A stretch of 64,000 nucleotides of DNA from Paramarasmius palmivorus (Eukaryota; Basidiomycota; Agaricomycetes; Agaricales; Marasmiaceae), in the NCBI GenBank assembly GCA_037176845.1, contig JAYKXP010000054.1:248001-312000 (forward strand), written 5' to 3'. The translations under genes were made by a program, and so were the position numbers. The notes beneath the pieces are model-generated. The model was given only the letters and a program-made list of their open reading frames with translations. It made no database searches and was not told where the DNA came from. Positions 32,987 through 46,068 of this stretch are shown here, piece by piece. The first letter of the stretch is position 1. The number at the start of each line of letters is the position of its first letter.

Positions 32987-35900
32987 ATGCTCGCGGCAAT
33001 GCAAGCTCATCACCAAGTTCACGACATGTCCCAGCAGCAATTTGCAGAGGCTCTTCCATCGGTCGAAGACAGGATATGTCCGGGGTGTAAATTGTCAGCA
33101 GTCACGGAGGAAGGCGGTTTAGTCGTTGCATTCGGGTGAGTGCTATCAACATGATTTCCATTACCCTTATTTTATGCCATCGTTCTGTCAACACGTCATT
33201 CCTTTCATTTTCGCTACCTTGCTGAACATTCGCTGATGCTAAATTGCTTCCAGCTCTTCGTTTTTTCATGTTGACTGTTTTCGATGCGCCAAATGTAGCA
33301 ATAAAGTCACCGCGGATACCAACCTTCTCCTCCTTTCCGACGGCTCTCCCATTTGTGCCAACTGTTCGTACAGTTGCAACGTCTGCCATCTTCCTATTCT
33401 TGACGAAGCAATCATGACCGGCGACGATTCATACCATGCCCACTGCTTTAAATGTAAAATTTGCCAGAGTCGGATTGATGAACTGGTCTTTGCAAAGACC
33501 AGTCAGGGCATCTACTGTATGAATTGTCACAACCAACGCATGATCAAGATCAGGAAGCACGCGCAAAAGAAGGCAGAGAAAGAGAAGGCGGCCGCTGCTG
33601 CAGGAGGAAGCAACTCTACGAGCTCTCGCGAGAGAGATGCGAGACTTCGCAGTCGAGGGAGTGAGGTGTGTTTACTAGTCATTCATAATTCTCTGTACTT
33701 CCTAATGAATTAGCAGGCAAGCTCGTCTCCATCAGGCGACCCACGAGATCTACCTAATCCCTCCAAATCCGCATCCGCCTCAGGGAGTGGCCTTTCAGAC
33801 CAACCTAGAAGACAGTCAGGATCTTCTGCGACCGACACGCACCAGAATGGTCGTCTAACAGATAAAGGGTCTGCCAAGTCCTCTACTTCGTCGTCATCTT
33901 CGCAACCTACTGTTGCACCGTTTCCAACAGTTTTTCATCCGCCTCCACGAACCTCGTCGGTGGACCAGGCCACTCCTTCCAAGAAACTCTCTACCTTCTT
34001 ATCCCTTCACCACCGATGACCACGAACGCCGTCGAGCCTCTAGCTACGATGAATTCTCTCATCCAGGACTCGGCCAGCGCGCTAGTTCTGGAAGCATGGA
34101 TATCCCCTCCATATCAGTACCCAACGGTAATGGAGCAGTCCAGGGCCTGAGTGTTACTTCCAGAGCTGAGAAACGTCGCTCAATCAATCCCGGTCTTTCC
34201 CTCAACAATTTCGGAGTGGTATCGGAAGATACCACTCCAAGCTATCCCCCAAGTTTGTCACCCTTGTCGGCCACCTTCATTGGCAAACAGGCCAGTAACC
34301 GATCTGCAACCCAATCTCAGAATGGGCGAGATTCTCCTAGAGCATCCTCACCTTTCCGAGATAGATTTTCCGATAACGAGCCATCTCGTCCCACTTCATC
34401 TCAAAGTTCCACCAATTCTCACTCTACAGCTTCCAATCATGACCCCGATTACGAGAACACGGCTTCTAGGATGCGCTCGGTATCAACTACTGCAGCCATG
34501 TCGGACGACCAGACAGTAGTTTTGCGCCCTACACTACGCACTAACGCTACATCTGATGCCCTTCCAACGAGACAGACACAGAGCTCACATGGTCGGGCTT
34601 CCCCAGCCTCGCTGCGTCTACAAAGGTCTTTCGATGACCGAACCAATACACGGGAGCAGATAACCAGTCAGCATCGGTCTCGCTCAGCGAGCAGGTCTCG
34701 TCCTAATTCGAGAGCAGATGTTCCCCAAAGTGTAGAAAGCGCAACAGAAAGCGAGACAGACCACGAGACCCATGAATCTATTGGCTCCATGCCTCCCGCA
34801 CTACCGCCTAAGGAGGACCCTATACAAATCCGCGAAGATGATGGCAATGCTGTTCAGCCACTAGCCGACCTGCTATCTCTACAAAGTGACGGGGATCCCA
34901 ACTCGTCTCAAATAGACAGCGACGATAATACTTCCGAGTCGTCTCCAGTGGAGCAAACGTCTCATGCGACATTCATTGCCCCTGCCCTGCCGCCTATACG
35001 GTTTTCGCTCAACGCTGGCGACTTTTCGGATATATTCAATTCCGTTGGCGGATTACCACAACTGCAGCAGCTTGCACAACTGGCTAGTGTTACAGAACGG
35101 AAAGTGGAATCCGAAGAGGAACATAGAATTCCATCCACACCCCCTCCAACTGCGGCCTCTGTCAGTCTGGCAACGAAAGGCAGCTTTTCAGCCGAAACCC
35201 GAGGTCCTGAGGAGATCAACGGAAAAACTGTAGCTCCGTCAGCGCCAACACTTTTAGACAGGTTAGATATCCCTTTCAACCATGAGCTCTCATTGCTAAC
35301 AAGGACCTGATTAGATCGCAAAGCGCGTCGTCTAGTGTACCGAGGCAAATCGACAATGTGACATCGGGTCGTGGGCGAGCACTCTCCGAAGCACAAGCTG
35401 AACCACTGAAGGCTGACAGCACTGCTCGCATCACCATTTCCCCACCTCAGGATGCGCACGACAAACAGGAAAAACCCGATCCCACGGACCAGGTCCTACA
35501 GAGGCTGCAGGAAGTAATGGTGGATGCCAGAGAGCGGGGCGCGCAGCAGCTGAAGTTGGACCGCGGTTTTGTGGAGGCAATCATCAAGGCGATGGCATCA
35601 CGGAAAGCGGACTACACGGAATTGAAAGGTAGTTTGGATGGTATGAAAGTGCGTCATAATAGGTTATGTGTTTGGATTGAGCTCTGATCAACCATTCTGT
35701 CAGCGAGCTAGCAAACAGTATATGGAAGGGTTGACGGTTGCGCAAGCAGAATATGATCGTGAACTGAAGGCGCGCAGAGAACTCGAAGCGGAGGTAACCC
35801 GACTGCGAGTGCTATTGTCGGGGCAAGCAGCACGATTGACAGCACTTTCGGGCGATTCAAGGAGGCAGGAATTGCGACAACAAATGACTAAGGAGCTTCA

Positions 35901-37748
35901 TGAGAGCCTTTCTGGCTTAGAACAAGATCTTTCCAAACTGAAAGTGGAACGGGACATGACGCTAGCCGAAGTAGAAGAGTTATCGGCGACAAGGACGTAT
36001 GTTGCACATTTCATGGTGGAGTTTTGACTGAAGAATTGTGTATAGATCTTCGGTGACGCCTGAACCAGCAACAGTGTCAAATCTAAGTCGAAGTCTTACA
36101 AAACGGCTGGACAATCTCAAAGCTCAGTATCAGCGGGACCTCGTCCCTCTAACGCAGGAAAGAGAGGCTCTATCCAGAGAAATTATGGAATTAAGAGCGG
36201 CGCGCGATGTCTATTTGGAAGAGACTACTGTTCTCAATGCTCGGAACGAAGAGCTTGCGCAGCTCAGCGCCCAGTACGCACGTCGTATGGCTTCTGGACC
36301 TGAACCGACAAAATCTCAGGACCCTCGGAATAGGGAAAGAGCGGTTGCTGGAGAAAAAGACGCCCCCAAGCCTCCTGCGATACTACAACAGCCGCTACCT
36401 CAGCATACAGGCGTTACCCATGCAACACCTACCTTTCAGAATTCTCACGTTGCTTCTCAGCCGTCACAGGGGCTAGCGAACCGTCCACCAATCCAGTCAC
36501 AATATTTACAACCGGCTGTAACAACGTACGGGCAAGAAGAAGTGGCTGATCCTCGTTATGGAAAGGTCCAGGCAACTGTTGAAGGAACACCTTCAAAAAC
36601 CCCCAGGTTTGGAATGAAGTGGCCTGTCTCCAAAGCAAAAGACATGGCGACGCAAGCATCATTTTCCGATCTTAAAGCAAAGACCACCATGGAACATAAC
36701 TTCCAACCGTTGAGTCTTTTGCGATTCACAAGGTGCGATCACTGTGGAGACAAAATGTGGGGATCCCAGCTGCGCTGTACCGGTAGGGTCCTGTCATCAC
36801 TTTGTGTCGCTGTGCTTGACTTGTATACATCCAGGATGCAATATATCGGTCCACACACGTTGTGTCAGCCATGTTCAAACCTATTGTTCTCAGCAATCCC
36901 TTTTAACACAAGAAGAGGTGCAGTCAATGCGTGTGTAATTCCCATGCCCTCATGTGGGCTCCTTTTACTGATTTCTTGTAGCGCCGTCTATGTTTGGTCG
37001 TGATCTGGTAGGTCAGGTTCGTTCTGATGCCAGAGGTGGTGCGCGATTTGTGCCTGTCATCGTCGAGAAATGCATCGAAGCAGTAGAGGCAATTGGTGAG
37101 CTACCTATGGGTCCATTGCTCTATTCCGACTGACTTGAAGCGTAGGCATGGATTACGAAGGAATCTATCGCAAGACTGGAGGATCAGGCCAATCAAGGAT
37201 CATCACTCAACTATTTGAACGCGGAAATTATGATGCCTTCGATTTGCGCGACCAGGAGAAGTTCAACGACATCTGCAGCGTTACATCCGTGTTGAAAACT
37301 TACTTGCGAAATCTGCCAGACCCACTGCTCACGCATGATCTTCATGATCACTTCATGTCAGCTGTAGAGATCAAGGATATGACCACAAAGGACAACACCC
37401 TTACAGAACTTGTGAATAAACTCCCGCCTGAGCACTACTACACCCTGCGAGCACTAATGCTCCACCTTCATCGGTGAGAGAATATTGATTAATCAGTATA
37501 GACATAGAAAGCTAAGCATTCCTATACAGAGTCCGCGAGCGGTCGGAAGTGAATCTAATGAATGCTCGCAACCTTGGTGTCGTTTTTGGGCGTCAGTCAA
37601 GCTCCTTTGTTGCTTCATATATTTCTAACCAACGATTTCAGCTACACTAATGAGGTCACGCAATCCCGGCGCAGAGTTCAGCGATATGGCTGGCAAGGCA
37701 CTCACTATTGAGTGGCTCGTTGAAACTGCTCCAACTGTGTTTCAATAA
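32987..37748 (+). CDS. Rho GTPase-activating protein with two LIM domains, C1 domain and RhoGAP domain
   Basis: Switches off a Rho/Rac/Cdc42 GTPase. Order: LIM1 starting ICPGCKLSAVTEEGGLVVAFG and HVDCFRCAKCS; LIM2 NVCHLPILDEAIMTGDDSYHAHCFKC ... YCMNCHNQRM; a basic helix KHAQKKAEKEKAAAAA; a 500-residue Ser-rich linker; coiled coil (DLSKLKVERDMTLAEVEEL, DNLKAQYQRDLVPLTQEREAL); C1 zinc finger HNFQPLSLLRFTRCDHCGDKMWG ... CNISVHTRCVSHV; and RhoGAP with the arginine finger in MDYEGIYRKTGGSG, then LPDPLLTHDLHDHF and NARNLGVVFG. About ten introns. One problem: between 33965 and 34015 the linker frame must shift by one base (from SVDQATPSKK... to FTTDDHERRRASS), with no plausible intron, so the sequence has an apparent frameshift there. 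Confidence 0.88.
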
Positions 37749-38113
37749 ACGTATCAGGGGTTCTTAAATGGTTGGGTGCACACTTTCTACTTAACGGATT
37801 CACTATCATAACTTGGGTCGGCTGTGTCATAGTAGTTATACATTAATTATTTGTCGGTTATATATATATATATTATCACGACTGTCATTTGCATTATTAT
37901 TTGCATCCTGCATTTGTTGTTGCATGCCCACTATGTTTCTGCACTTCGCTAATTTACTATTGATCATGAATGTATGCTCTCTGGTTCTGGGATTGTCACG
38001 CTTGTCGTATATAGAACCTAGAACGGCTAAAATACTAGCTGCCAGTTTATCTGAGTATGAGCAACTACATAATTATGTACATAGTAGCATTCCCTTGACT
38101 TGCATCCACCACC
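37749..38113. other. Intergenic region between RhoGAP and BTB genes
   Basis: AT-rich, with a short TA run (37859-37874). No gene recognised; probably UTR and promoter. Confidence 0.4.
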
Positions 38114-40020
38114 ATGACTACAAACCCATCACATATCCTCATCGCACGCAATTCCAGAGGGCCTAACAACCCTTCTGCTTCCCTCAGCTCACCAACAGAA
38201 ACCCACGCCGCTGCTGCCGGTATATTTCGATCCTCGGGCTCTCCTCCCTGGTTGCTAGAGGAATGCGAAACGGACGACATTGTTTCGGAACTGAGCATTG
38301 ACGAAGATGACGAAGCGATAGAGATTGACGAAACTTTCACTAAACACGCCCCGTTTCCTGGTACAGTCAAAATCGTTGTTGAGAGCACGACGTTCTGGTA
38401 CGGGACAAGATAGATCATTGGTGCTGCATAGCTGATAATGTCTGATGAACAGGGCGCATAAAGAAGTTTTGTTCTTTGCTTCCCCGTTCTTTGAGGCGGC
38501 TCTTAGTGGCAACTGGGCTGAGACAGGCAGACCACCTTCCATGTCATCCGTGATAACAATATCTCAACCACCGTCCGTCCCAAGTCCAAGCAACCGAAGT
38601 CGCGAAGTGCCTACCGAGATGACCTTTACGCCAATGGAAGACGGCGAGGATTCGGACGTAATTCAGGACGTTGACATTGTCAAGCTCGATGGACATACAG
38701 CAAGCAGTGACACAGATGGAAGCGACACCGAATCCGCACGAGTACGAGCACGAGACGACAGCTTGGCCAAGTTGCAGAGTGCTGCGCCGTCATCTCCTCC
38801 AATGTCACCTCCACCTCCAACCTCTCCTAAATCCACAACATCTCCCGTACAGACCAAGCCGTCATCAATCAGGAAGCCTGTCAGAGCAGCAATCAAGCGC
38901 CGTCCGAATAACGGACCCGATGCAGTCGTGGTGTTGAAGGAGGAAAGGGTATGTCTTGATATATTTATACATCTGCGAGTAACACTCATGGAGGACTCTT
39001 AAGGCAGGAACCTTTCACGACTTCCTAAAATTTGTCTATCCTCAGTAAATTCCCGCGATCCTTCTATCTGTGGTTCAAGCTAACGATATGACAGCCTTGA
39101 ATGTACTATCACATGGAACAACGTTGAGGGCCTGATGAATATATCTCACAAGCTCTGTGTTCTGTCATTACAGCGTGAATGCCTCAGGTTTCTCCTTACA
39201 CATGCAGCGGGCAAGCCAATCAAGGCGATGCGTATTGCGGAACTCTTCGAAGAGGAAGACCTTTACCGAGAATCGAGTCGTTTTGTTCTGGATAATCCTG
39301 GTGGATGGTCAGAGCATGAATTGAACACACTCAGCCAGGGAACTCTTCTCAAGCTGGAAAAACGGCAAGTAGTTCTTCGTACACATACCTTCCTATATCT
39401 AACGAAATTTACCAGTCGAAGTTGGTTTCTTGAAAGAGTGCTGAAGATTGGCTTGACAATGGTCGCAAAAGAGTACCAATGTGTTAGTACACTCTGCTGC
39501 CAGCATAGCCAACAATGATGCAGATATGTTACAGTGTGCGACATGTCCAGATCCAGCGAACTGTGCTCGGCTATTAGAAGAGAAATGGAGGCAAGCGTAT
39601 CATGCTGTCTTTCGATTCGGTAAGCGTTTAATTCCTGTATTTCGCGAAAATCGTTGAGTTTGTGCAGGTCCTCCACAACCTTCTATGGTATATCGATATC
39701 TTCGTATGCTTGAAGGAGTCAGTCCACCACTGTCTCTCACGCACCTTAGCTGCCAAACTACAGCAAAGGCATTCATTGCAACTCGTGAGGCAAATTTCAG
39801 GCGCCGCGTCTAACTGGGTACTGAGCCCTTCGTTTCAGTTTTTGACAGGATGTTCTCCCTTGGTGTGCGAGGAAGCGGCACTGGCGACGCTGTACCGATA
39901 GGGTCCAGAGTTGCAGCGGCAGTGGCAGGTAATTCTACCGGTCCTCGCCGTCACTTCTTATACTGTACTTTGAAACCTGAGCCTGCCCCTCGGCCAAAGA
40001 GATCTCGCGAACTGCTATAA
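38114..40020 (+). CDS. BTB/POZ domain protein
   Basis: Not a named protein. Exon 1 encodes an acidic linker (ELSIDEDDEAIEIDETF) and the first strand of the BTB fold (FPGTVKIVVESTTFW), which splices to AHKEVLFFASPFFEAALSGNWAE, the hallmark BTB helix-strand. A 150-residue Ser/Pro insertion follows, then FHDFLKFVYPH, LECTITWNNVEGLMNISHKLCV and the BACK-like helix region (LTHAAGKPIKAMRIAELFEEEDLYRESS). A Cys-containing segment CCATCPDPANC may bind metal. Ends KPEPAPRPKRSRELL. The intron at 39365-39415 reads in frame only with a GC donor (CG|GCAAGT). BTB proteins of this kind often serve as CUL3 adaptors, but that is only family analogy here. Confidence 0.82.
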
Positions 40021-40416
40021 CTGGATGTAAGTTTTGACCGCCCACCTTGTACCATGATGCCTTGTCATATGAACTGTACGCCTTACTTATCACCTGAATA
40101 TCAAACATACGCATAAGGGAAATATTCATCCATTAAATGTGCGCTACTACCAGTCACCTAAAGAAATAAAGCGAAAAAAGGACAATACGGAGTTTGGGTA
40201 TGTGCGAAAGAGCAAGAAAGGAATCAGATATAAAAACAGAAGGGACATGACGTGGAGAGAACTGTGTCCATTGAACGATGTGGGCGTTGCGAGTTCCGTG
40301 CGGGGCATAATCGGTAGCGGAGTTGAATGAAGTGGTGACTGGGATTTCTACGGGTGTATGGGCTGGAAGGGCTAGTATCTGGTGTGAGGTAGTGGCGAGA
40401 GCTGGTGGAACATCAT

Positions 40417-41337
<921 letters not shown>

Positions 41338-41621
41338 TTCCAAGTATTATTTGCTTTTGAGGGACAGAAGAACGTAACGAGTGACTGGGAGGTGAGCTGG
41401 CTGTCGCAGACAAAGTAAAAGCGGAAGGAGACGTTGGAAGAATGGTCCAGTCACGCCGAGTGTCACATTACGATCAACAATGTCAACTTCAAGCGAGCAC
41501 GCCTGATCTATAAAATTCATTCTGTTCACCTCAAAGTATACAATATATTATGAGCACATATCCAAATAGTAGCGACAAAAAACGTCCAAGCCATGATGCG
41601 AAAAGGGAGGATAGATTACCA

Positions 41622-43901
41622 CTACGATGGCGCCTTCATTTGACTCTGACTGAATACCTTTAACCAGCCATCCCCCATATCTTGCTTCAGCGCCTCAATC
41701 CGCATACGGAACGCCTCAGCCTCGTCAACTTCTTCGTGTGTCTCATTGTCTCTCGGTGTAGATGGTTCATAGACAGAGGCAGTCACCCTTGTGCGACGAC
41801 TAGCGGACTTGGATGATAATGTCTGAGAGTTCCGAGAACGGCGTAAAGAATAGGTGAGGTCTGGTATAGGGGCTGTACCTTCGCTATCGTTGAATGAGCT
41901 ACTCGATGGTACGTGTTCAGTCTGGTAGCGACTATGACGTGATCGCCGTGGCAATACTTGGGTTGCAAGGGCGCGTTCGGATTCGGCTAGTCCAAAGACG
42001 GGTTCTGACTGAACAACAGTAGCAGGCTGTTCCTCAGCGTTCTGGTGGGACTGTTCAGTACCGTGAAGTGCACTGAACTGTCCCCATTCCTTGTCGCCTC
42101 GTAATGGGCTACTGTCCATTCTCGGTTTAGGCTTTGGTTTCTGCTTTGCCTTACTTGAAACGTCCGAAGAATCTCTTTTATGAGTCTTGGAGCTTCCATC
42201 GCTCTGTTCGCCATCTAGGTCCACTATTCGCTTCGTCTTCTTGCGGCGTGCTTTACCGATCACTCCGACAGCTCCAACGGGGTGCATGCGTGGCGATGTG
42301 TTGGGGGAGGATGCAGGGGAAGGTTTCTTGTCAACGATCTCAGGCTGGTGTGAACTGGGATGTAGATGCTGATGACCGACAGCAATGGTGGGCGGGGAGT
42401 AAGCTGCTGAGACTGGGCGAGACGAAGTCATCTGTTGCGAGGGGGGCACAGTGAGATTACGCCGTTCGTAGAAGCTTGGAGGTACTCCATCCAAGTTGAC
42501 CGTTTTTCCTTCCTTCCAGAAGTAATCAAAACACGTCACTCGGTATCCTTCCTCGATTTCCACAAAGGGATTGCCCTCAACCCAAACATCAGTGATGTTT
42601 GGTAGTGTAGCAAGTCGGCCTATCTCCGCACTTTCCTCGACGAGATTGCCTCGGAGGTCAACTTTTTCAAGTGCATGAAGTCGTTCCAGCCCGCAGATGG
42701 ACTCTAAACGATTATGGGATATGTTGAGATGCAGAACCTGCCCAAGGTTGAGGTAGATACCGAGGACCGAGTCAATCATGTTATCAGAAAGATTTAAGGA
42801 TATGAGGTTATGAAGGGATCCTAGTCCTTGGGGTACAGATACGAGGAGATTAGATGAGAGGTCGAGATGAGTTATGGAAGTGATATAGGGTATTATGTCG
42901 TAGGGGAAGAAGGTGAGGGCGTTATCTGGGAGCGAAAGGTGTTTAAGCCATTCCCACTTTCGGTGTGACAATTCCGGTGTAGGCGAAGGTGATGTGTCGA
43001 GAGGCGCTGCAGCTTCTGGCTCTTCTGAAAAAGCTTCCCTCGCTGACTCGCCATCAGTGTCCTCTGGCACAGACTCAGGCAACCGTGAGATATGGAAGGA
43101 ATTTTGCCGAGATGGACCCTGAGGTATTCTCCTACTTCGCCTACGACTCGTGCTCCCCAGTCTCCTCGCCTCGTCATCAAGGACAGCACCAATAAATATG
43201 TCTGAGATGTCCACTAGCCCGCTCTTCCTTATCTTTAAGCTTCTGAGACTCTCTGCAAGTCTGTCCCAACCCAACAATGTTCGTGGATCAATATCGACAC
43301 ATTCTAAAACCTGCAAGTTCTTGAACGCATCCATCGGTAGAGCGTTCTCGTTCGGGGGTTCGTTGGCAAGTTCTGCTATTAATTTACGCCCGGGTGCGAC
43401 AATGGAAAGAGCAGGTAGTTTGGTGAAGCTGCTGTATATAAACTTGAGTTCGGTGTCGATAGCAGGCGGTCCTGGGCGCCCCCACCAGCCTGCACCAAGG
43501 GACAGGTTGGAGACCACCGATAATGAGGAACGGAATGAAGCCAGAGAAAGCGTTTCCGACTTATCGGAGTCTGGAAAGACATTGATGTAGCTCATTGGTC
43601 GCGATGGGCTTTCCACGCGAACATCCAGAGTGCCCACATCAATGCCGATAGCTTCCAGGCGCATGAGAAGGTAGAAGAGATGGTGAGTGTCAATGGAGAG
43701 GATGACTGGTTTAGGGGATGAGGGACCTGCATCTGTTGCGCCAAACCATCCTAAAGGGTTGAAGACGGATCCAGATGAGTTGGTTGCACGACGTTGACCA
43801 CGACGAGGACGACCGACGGCAGTTTCTGCTAGACCCCGTTCATTGGTTCTAATGTAGGATGCTATCCGTCGAATATAGTCGTCGCCAGATTCGTTCTGCA
43901 T
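41622..43901 (-). CDS. Leucine-rich-repeat protein, STK11IP/LIP1-like
   Basis: Single exon, 759 aa. The N-terminal half has an LIP1-like region (ESGDDYIRRIASYIRTNERGL ... LRLEAIGIDVGTLDVR), then FKNLQVLECVDIDPRTLLGWDRLAESLRSLKIRKSGL and five or six LRRs (LKHLSLPDNALTFFPYDI, ITHLDLSSNLLVSVPQGL, LISLNLSDNMIDSVLG, VLHLNISHNRLESICGL, LEKVDLRGNLVEESAEI, ITDVWVEGNPFV). The second half is Ser/Pro/basic-rich and disordered. The layout resembles the LKB1-interacting protein family (STK11IP), but that comparison is from memory of the architecture and needs a profile search. Single-exon structure is unusual among its intron-rich neighbours. Confidence 0.75.
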   Translation of the reverse strand: MQNESGDDYIRRIASYIRTNERGLAETAVGRPRRGQRRATNSSGSVFNPLGWFGATDAGPSSPKPVILSIDTHHLFYLLMRLEAIGIDVGTLDVRVESPSRPMSYINVFPDSDKSETLSLASFRSSLSVVSNLSLGAGWWGRPGPPAIDTELKFIYSSFTKLPALSIVAPGRKLIAELANEPPNENALPMDAFKNLQVLECVDIDPRTLLGWDRLAESLRSLKIRKSGLVDISDIFIGAVLDDEARRLGSTSRRRSRRIPQGPSRQNSFHISRLPESVPEDTDGESAREAFSEEPEAAAPLDTSPSPTPELSHRKWEWLKHLSLPDNALTFFPYDIIPYITSITHLDLSSNLLVSVPQGLGSLHNLISLNLSDNMIDSVLGIYLNLGQVLHLNISHNRLESICGLERLHALEKVDLRGNLVEESAEIGRLATLPNITDVWVEGNPFVEIEEGYRVTCFDYFWKEGKTVNLDGVPPSFYERRNLTVPPSQQMTSSRPVSAAYSPPTIAVGHQHLHPSSHQPEIVDKKPSPASSPNTSPRMHPVGAVGVIGKARRKKTKRIVDLDGEQSDGSSKTHKRDSSDVSSKAKQKPKPKPRMDSSPLRGDKEWGQFSALHGTEQSHQNAEEQPATVVQSEPVFGLAESERALATQVLPRRSRHSRYQTEHVPSSSSFNDSEGTAPIPDLTYSLRRSRNSQTLSSKSASRRTRVTASVYEPSTPRDNETHEEVDEAEAFRMRIEALKQDMGDGWLKVFSQSQMKAPS

Positions 43902-44246
43902 GATCCTAATAATACATTAGATGAACCAAAGAGAAAAGATAGAACAGGCGTACCAGGCGACTTGCAGGCGACTTGCAAACGAACTCCTTGTGGCCGACCA
44001 ATTGGCCGACGCAGGCGCTGGCAGCAGGCTCACGACTTTGGTCAAAATTCAACGCAACAGTCGTATTTCGTACAATCTAGATAATTCTTTTTTAACCCTA
44101 AACCTTCCACATATAGAATATTTTCGGGGCAACTCGAGCTGACACAAGCATACGCGTCAACGCTTTGTGAGTCGCTCTCCACCATCATCGTCTCATAACC
44201 CCCAGACCCATAATTACACCTCACGCTCGGTTAAAACGTCTCCAAA
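43902..44246. promoter_or_regulatory. Divergent promoter region (LRR gene / RAD23)
   Basis: 345 bp between two start codons; no distinct motif identified. Confidence 0.35.
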
Positions 44247-45713
44247 ATGAAGATAACAGTAAAGACTACTCAACAGAAGGTTTTTCAGGCATGTAATTTA
44301 TTAGACGTTTCTTTTTTTTACGTGCTGAACATCTTTCTTCAGGTCGATGCTGAGCTCAACGATACAGTGGGCACGATCAAGTCCAAGATCGAAGCTGCCC
44401 ATGGTCACCCAGTTGCCTCACAGAAAATTATTTACTCCGGTCAGCGTTCAGCACTAATCGCAGTCTGAAAGTATCCATTTACAAGTATAATCAGGCAAAA
44501 TTTTGGCTGATGACAAGTCTATCGAATCATGTGGAATCAAGGAAAAGGATTTTCTCGTCCTAATGGTTTCCAAGGTATTTTGTTCATCGCTTACCATAGT
44601 CAATTACCAGAATCTTCATTCCGTAGCCTAAACCAACTCCTGCTGCTACAACTTCCGCGACTCCAGCACCAGCTCCTCCTACGTCTGTGCCATCTGTACC
44701 AGAGGCGCCATCAACATCTGCTGCACCGGCCTCTGCACCCTCAGCAACTGTCACCACTCCAGCTATTCCTCCAGCAGCTGAACCCGTTCAACAACGCGCT
44801 TTCGGCGATACCAGCTCTTTTCTCTCTGGGGCTGCCCTGCAGGAAACTATCAACAACATGGTGGAGATGGGTTTTCCAAAAGATCAAGTCCTTCGGGCTC
44901 TTCGAGCGAGTTTTAATAACCCGGATCGCGCTGTAGAGTACTTGATGAGTGTGAGCGATCAAAACATCTCGGGTGGGAAACCGTTGCTGACCTGGCCCGA
45001 TCAGGGTATTCCTGCCCACTTGGAAGCTGAAGCCTCAGGAAGTCCTCAAGAAGGTGGCGGATCGGCTGCCCAGGCTACGCCTCCTGCAGCGGTTCCGGCT
45101 ACGACTCCGGCTCAAGTTCCCCCTCCAAATCAGCCCCAGAATCTTTTCCAGGTATTCCGATGTCTATAATTTCTGGGGCTTCTGTACTGAATAGTAGAAT
45201 AGCTCGCCCAAAACCAGCAGCAAAGTGGCGGAGTCGGAGGTGGAGCCGGAGGTGGGGGAGGTGGTTTCACAACAGCCCAAGGACAGCACATAGATATTGA
45301 GGCCCTGAGGAACAATCCGCAAATCCAGCAATTGCGCGAACACATTGCACAGCATCCTGAATCCGCCCAAGCTCTCATCCAGCAACTTGCCGCTCAATAC
45401 CCACAACTTATCCAAACGTTTGCCCAGAATCCAGATGCATTCATCAGGTTACTAGACCTTGATCCTCAAAGTATGGCTCCTCCAGGTTCGCAAGTAATCA
45501 GCGTTACGGAAGAAGAACGGGCAGCTATTGAGCGGGTAGGTGACTTGGCTTTATTAACAAAGGTAGTTTCACATTCATGTTCTTTGACAGCTGGAGGCCT
45601 TCGGATTTCCTCGACACAAGGTGTTAGAAGCGTACCTGGCATGCGATAAGGATGAAACCATGGCTGCCAATTACCTATTTGAGCATGGATATGAAGATGA
45701 CGATGATAACTGA
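44247..45713 (+). CDS. RAD23: RAD23-like UV excision repair and ubiquitin-shuttle protein
   Basis: Delivers ubiquitinated proteins to the proteasome and stabilises RAD4/XPC in nucleotide excision repair. Ubiquitin-like N-terminus [14 protein letters not shown] ... [37 protein letters not shown] (several short exons); an Ala/Pro/Thr-rich linker; UBA1 [25 protein letters not shown]; the RAD4-binding STI1/XPCB domain [22 protein letters not shown] ... [13 protein letters not shown]; and C-terminal UBA2 [26 protein letters not shown], ending [10 protein letters not shown]. All five expected parts are present in order. The neighbouring 45714-46068 is plain intergenic. Confidence 0.96.
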
Positions 45714-46068
45714 AGCTAAGGAATTTCTATTTGTAGGCTTATAGGTGTATGATAACGAGTCATTTTTTGTTCGACACATGTTTGAAGTTTCTGAGGTTTC
45801 GGCAACGAATTCCGAATTTCGGTGGATCCTTATATTCCGTTGTTAGCGGGAGATAGTTTCGGCCAGGTCGAAGCTTTACACGTTCTTCACACCGTTCATG
45901 CGGCCCCTCGCCTGCCCCGCACGTTCGTCCTCGAAAAACCAGGGTTCTCTTCATCTTTCAGGGGTTTGGGCTAACGTATCCAACGATGTCCCAACGAACC
46001 AACGTGCGGATGTCTTAGCGTATATATCTAATACTTTTCTGGACTTTCAATGACTCGACTCGCACCAA

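Noticed and set aside
42134..43590. Plus-strand open frames opposite the LRR gene
   Set aside because: Overlap the uninterrupted 759-codon LRR gene and look random in composition.
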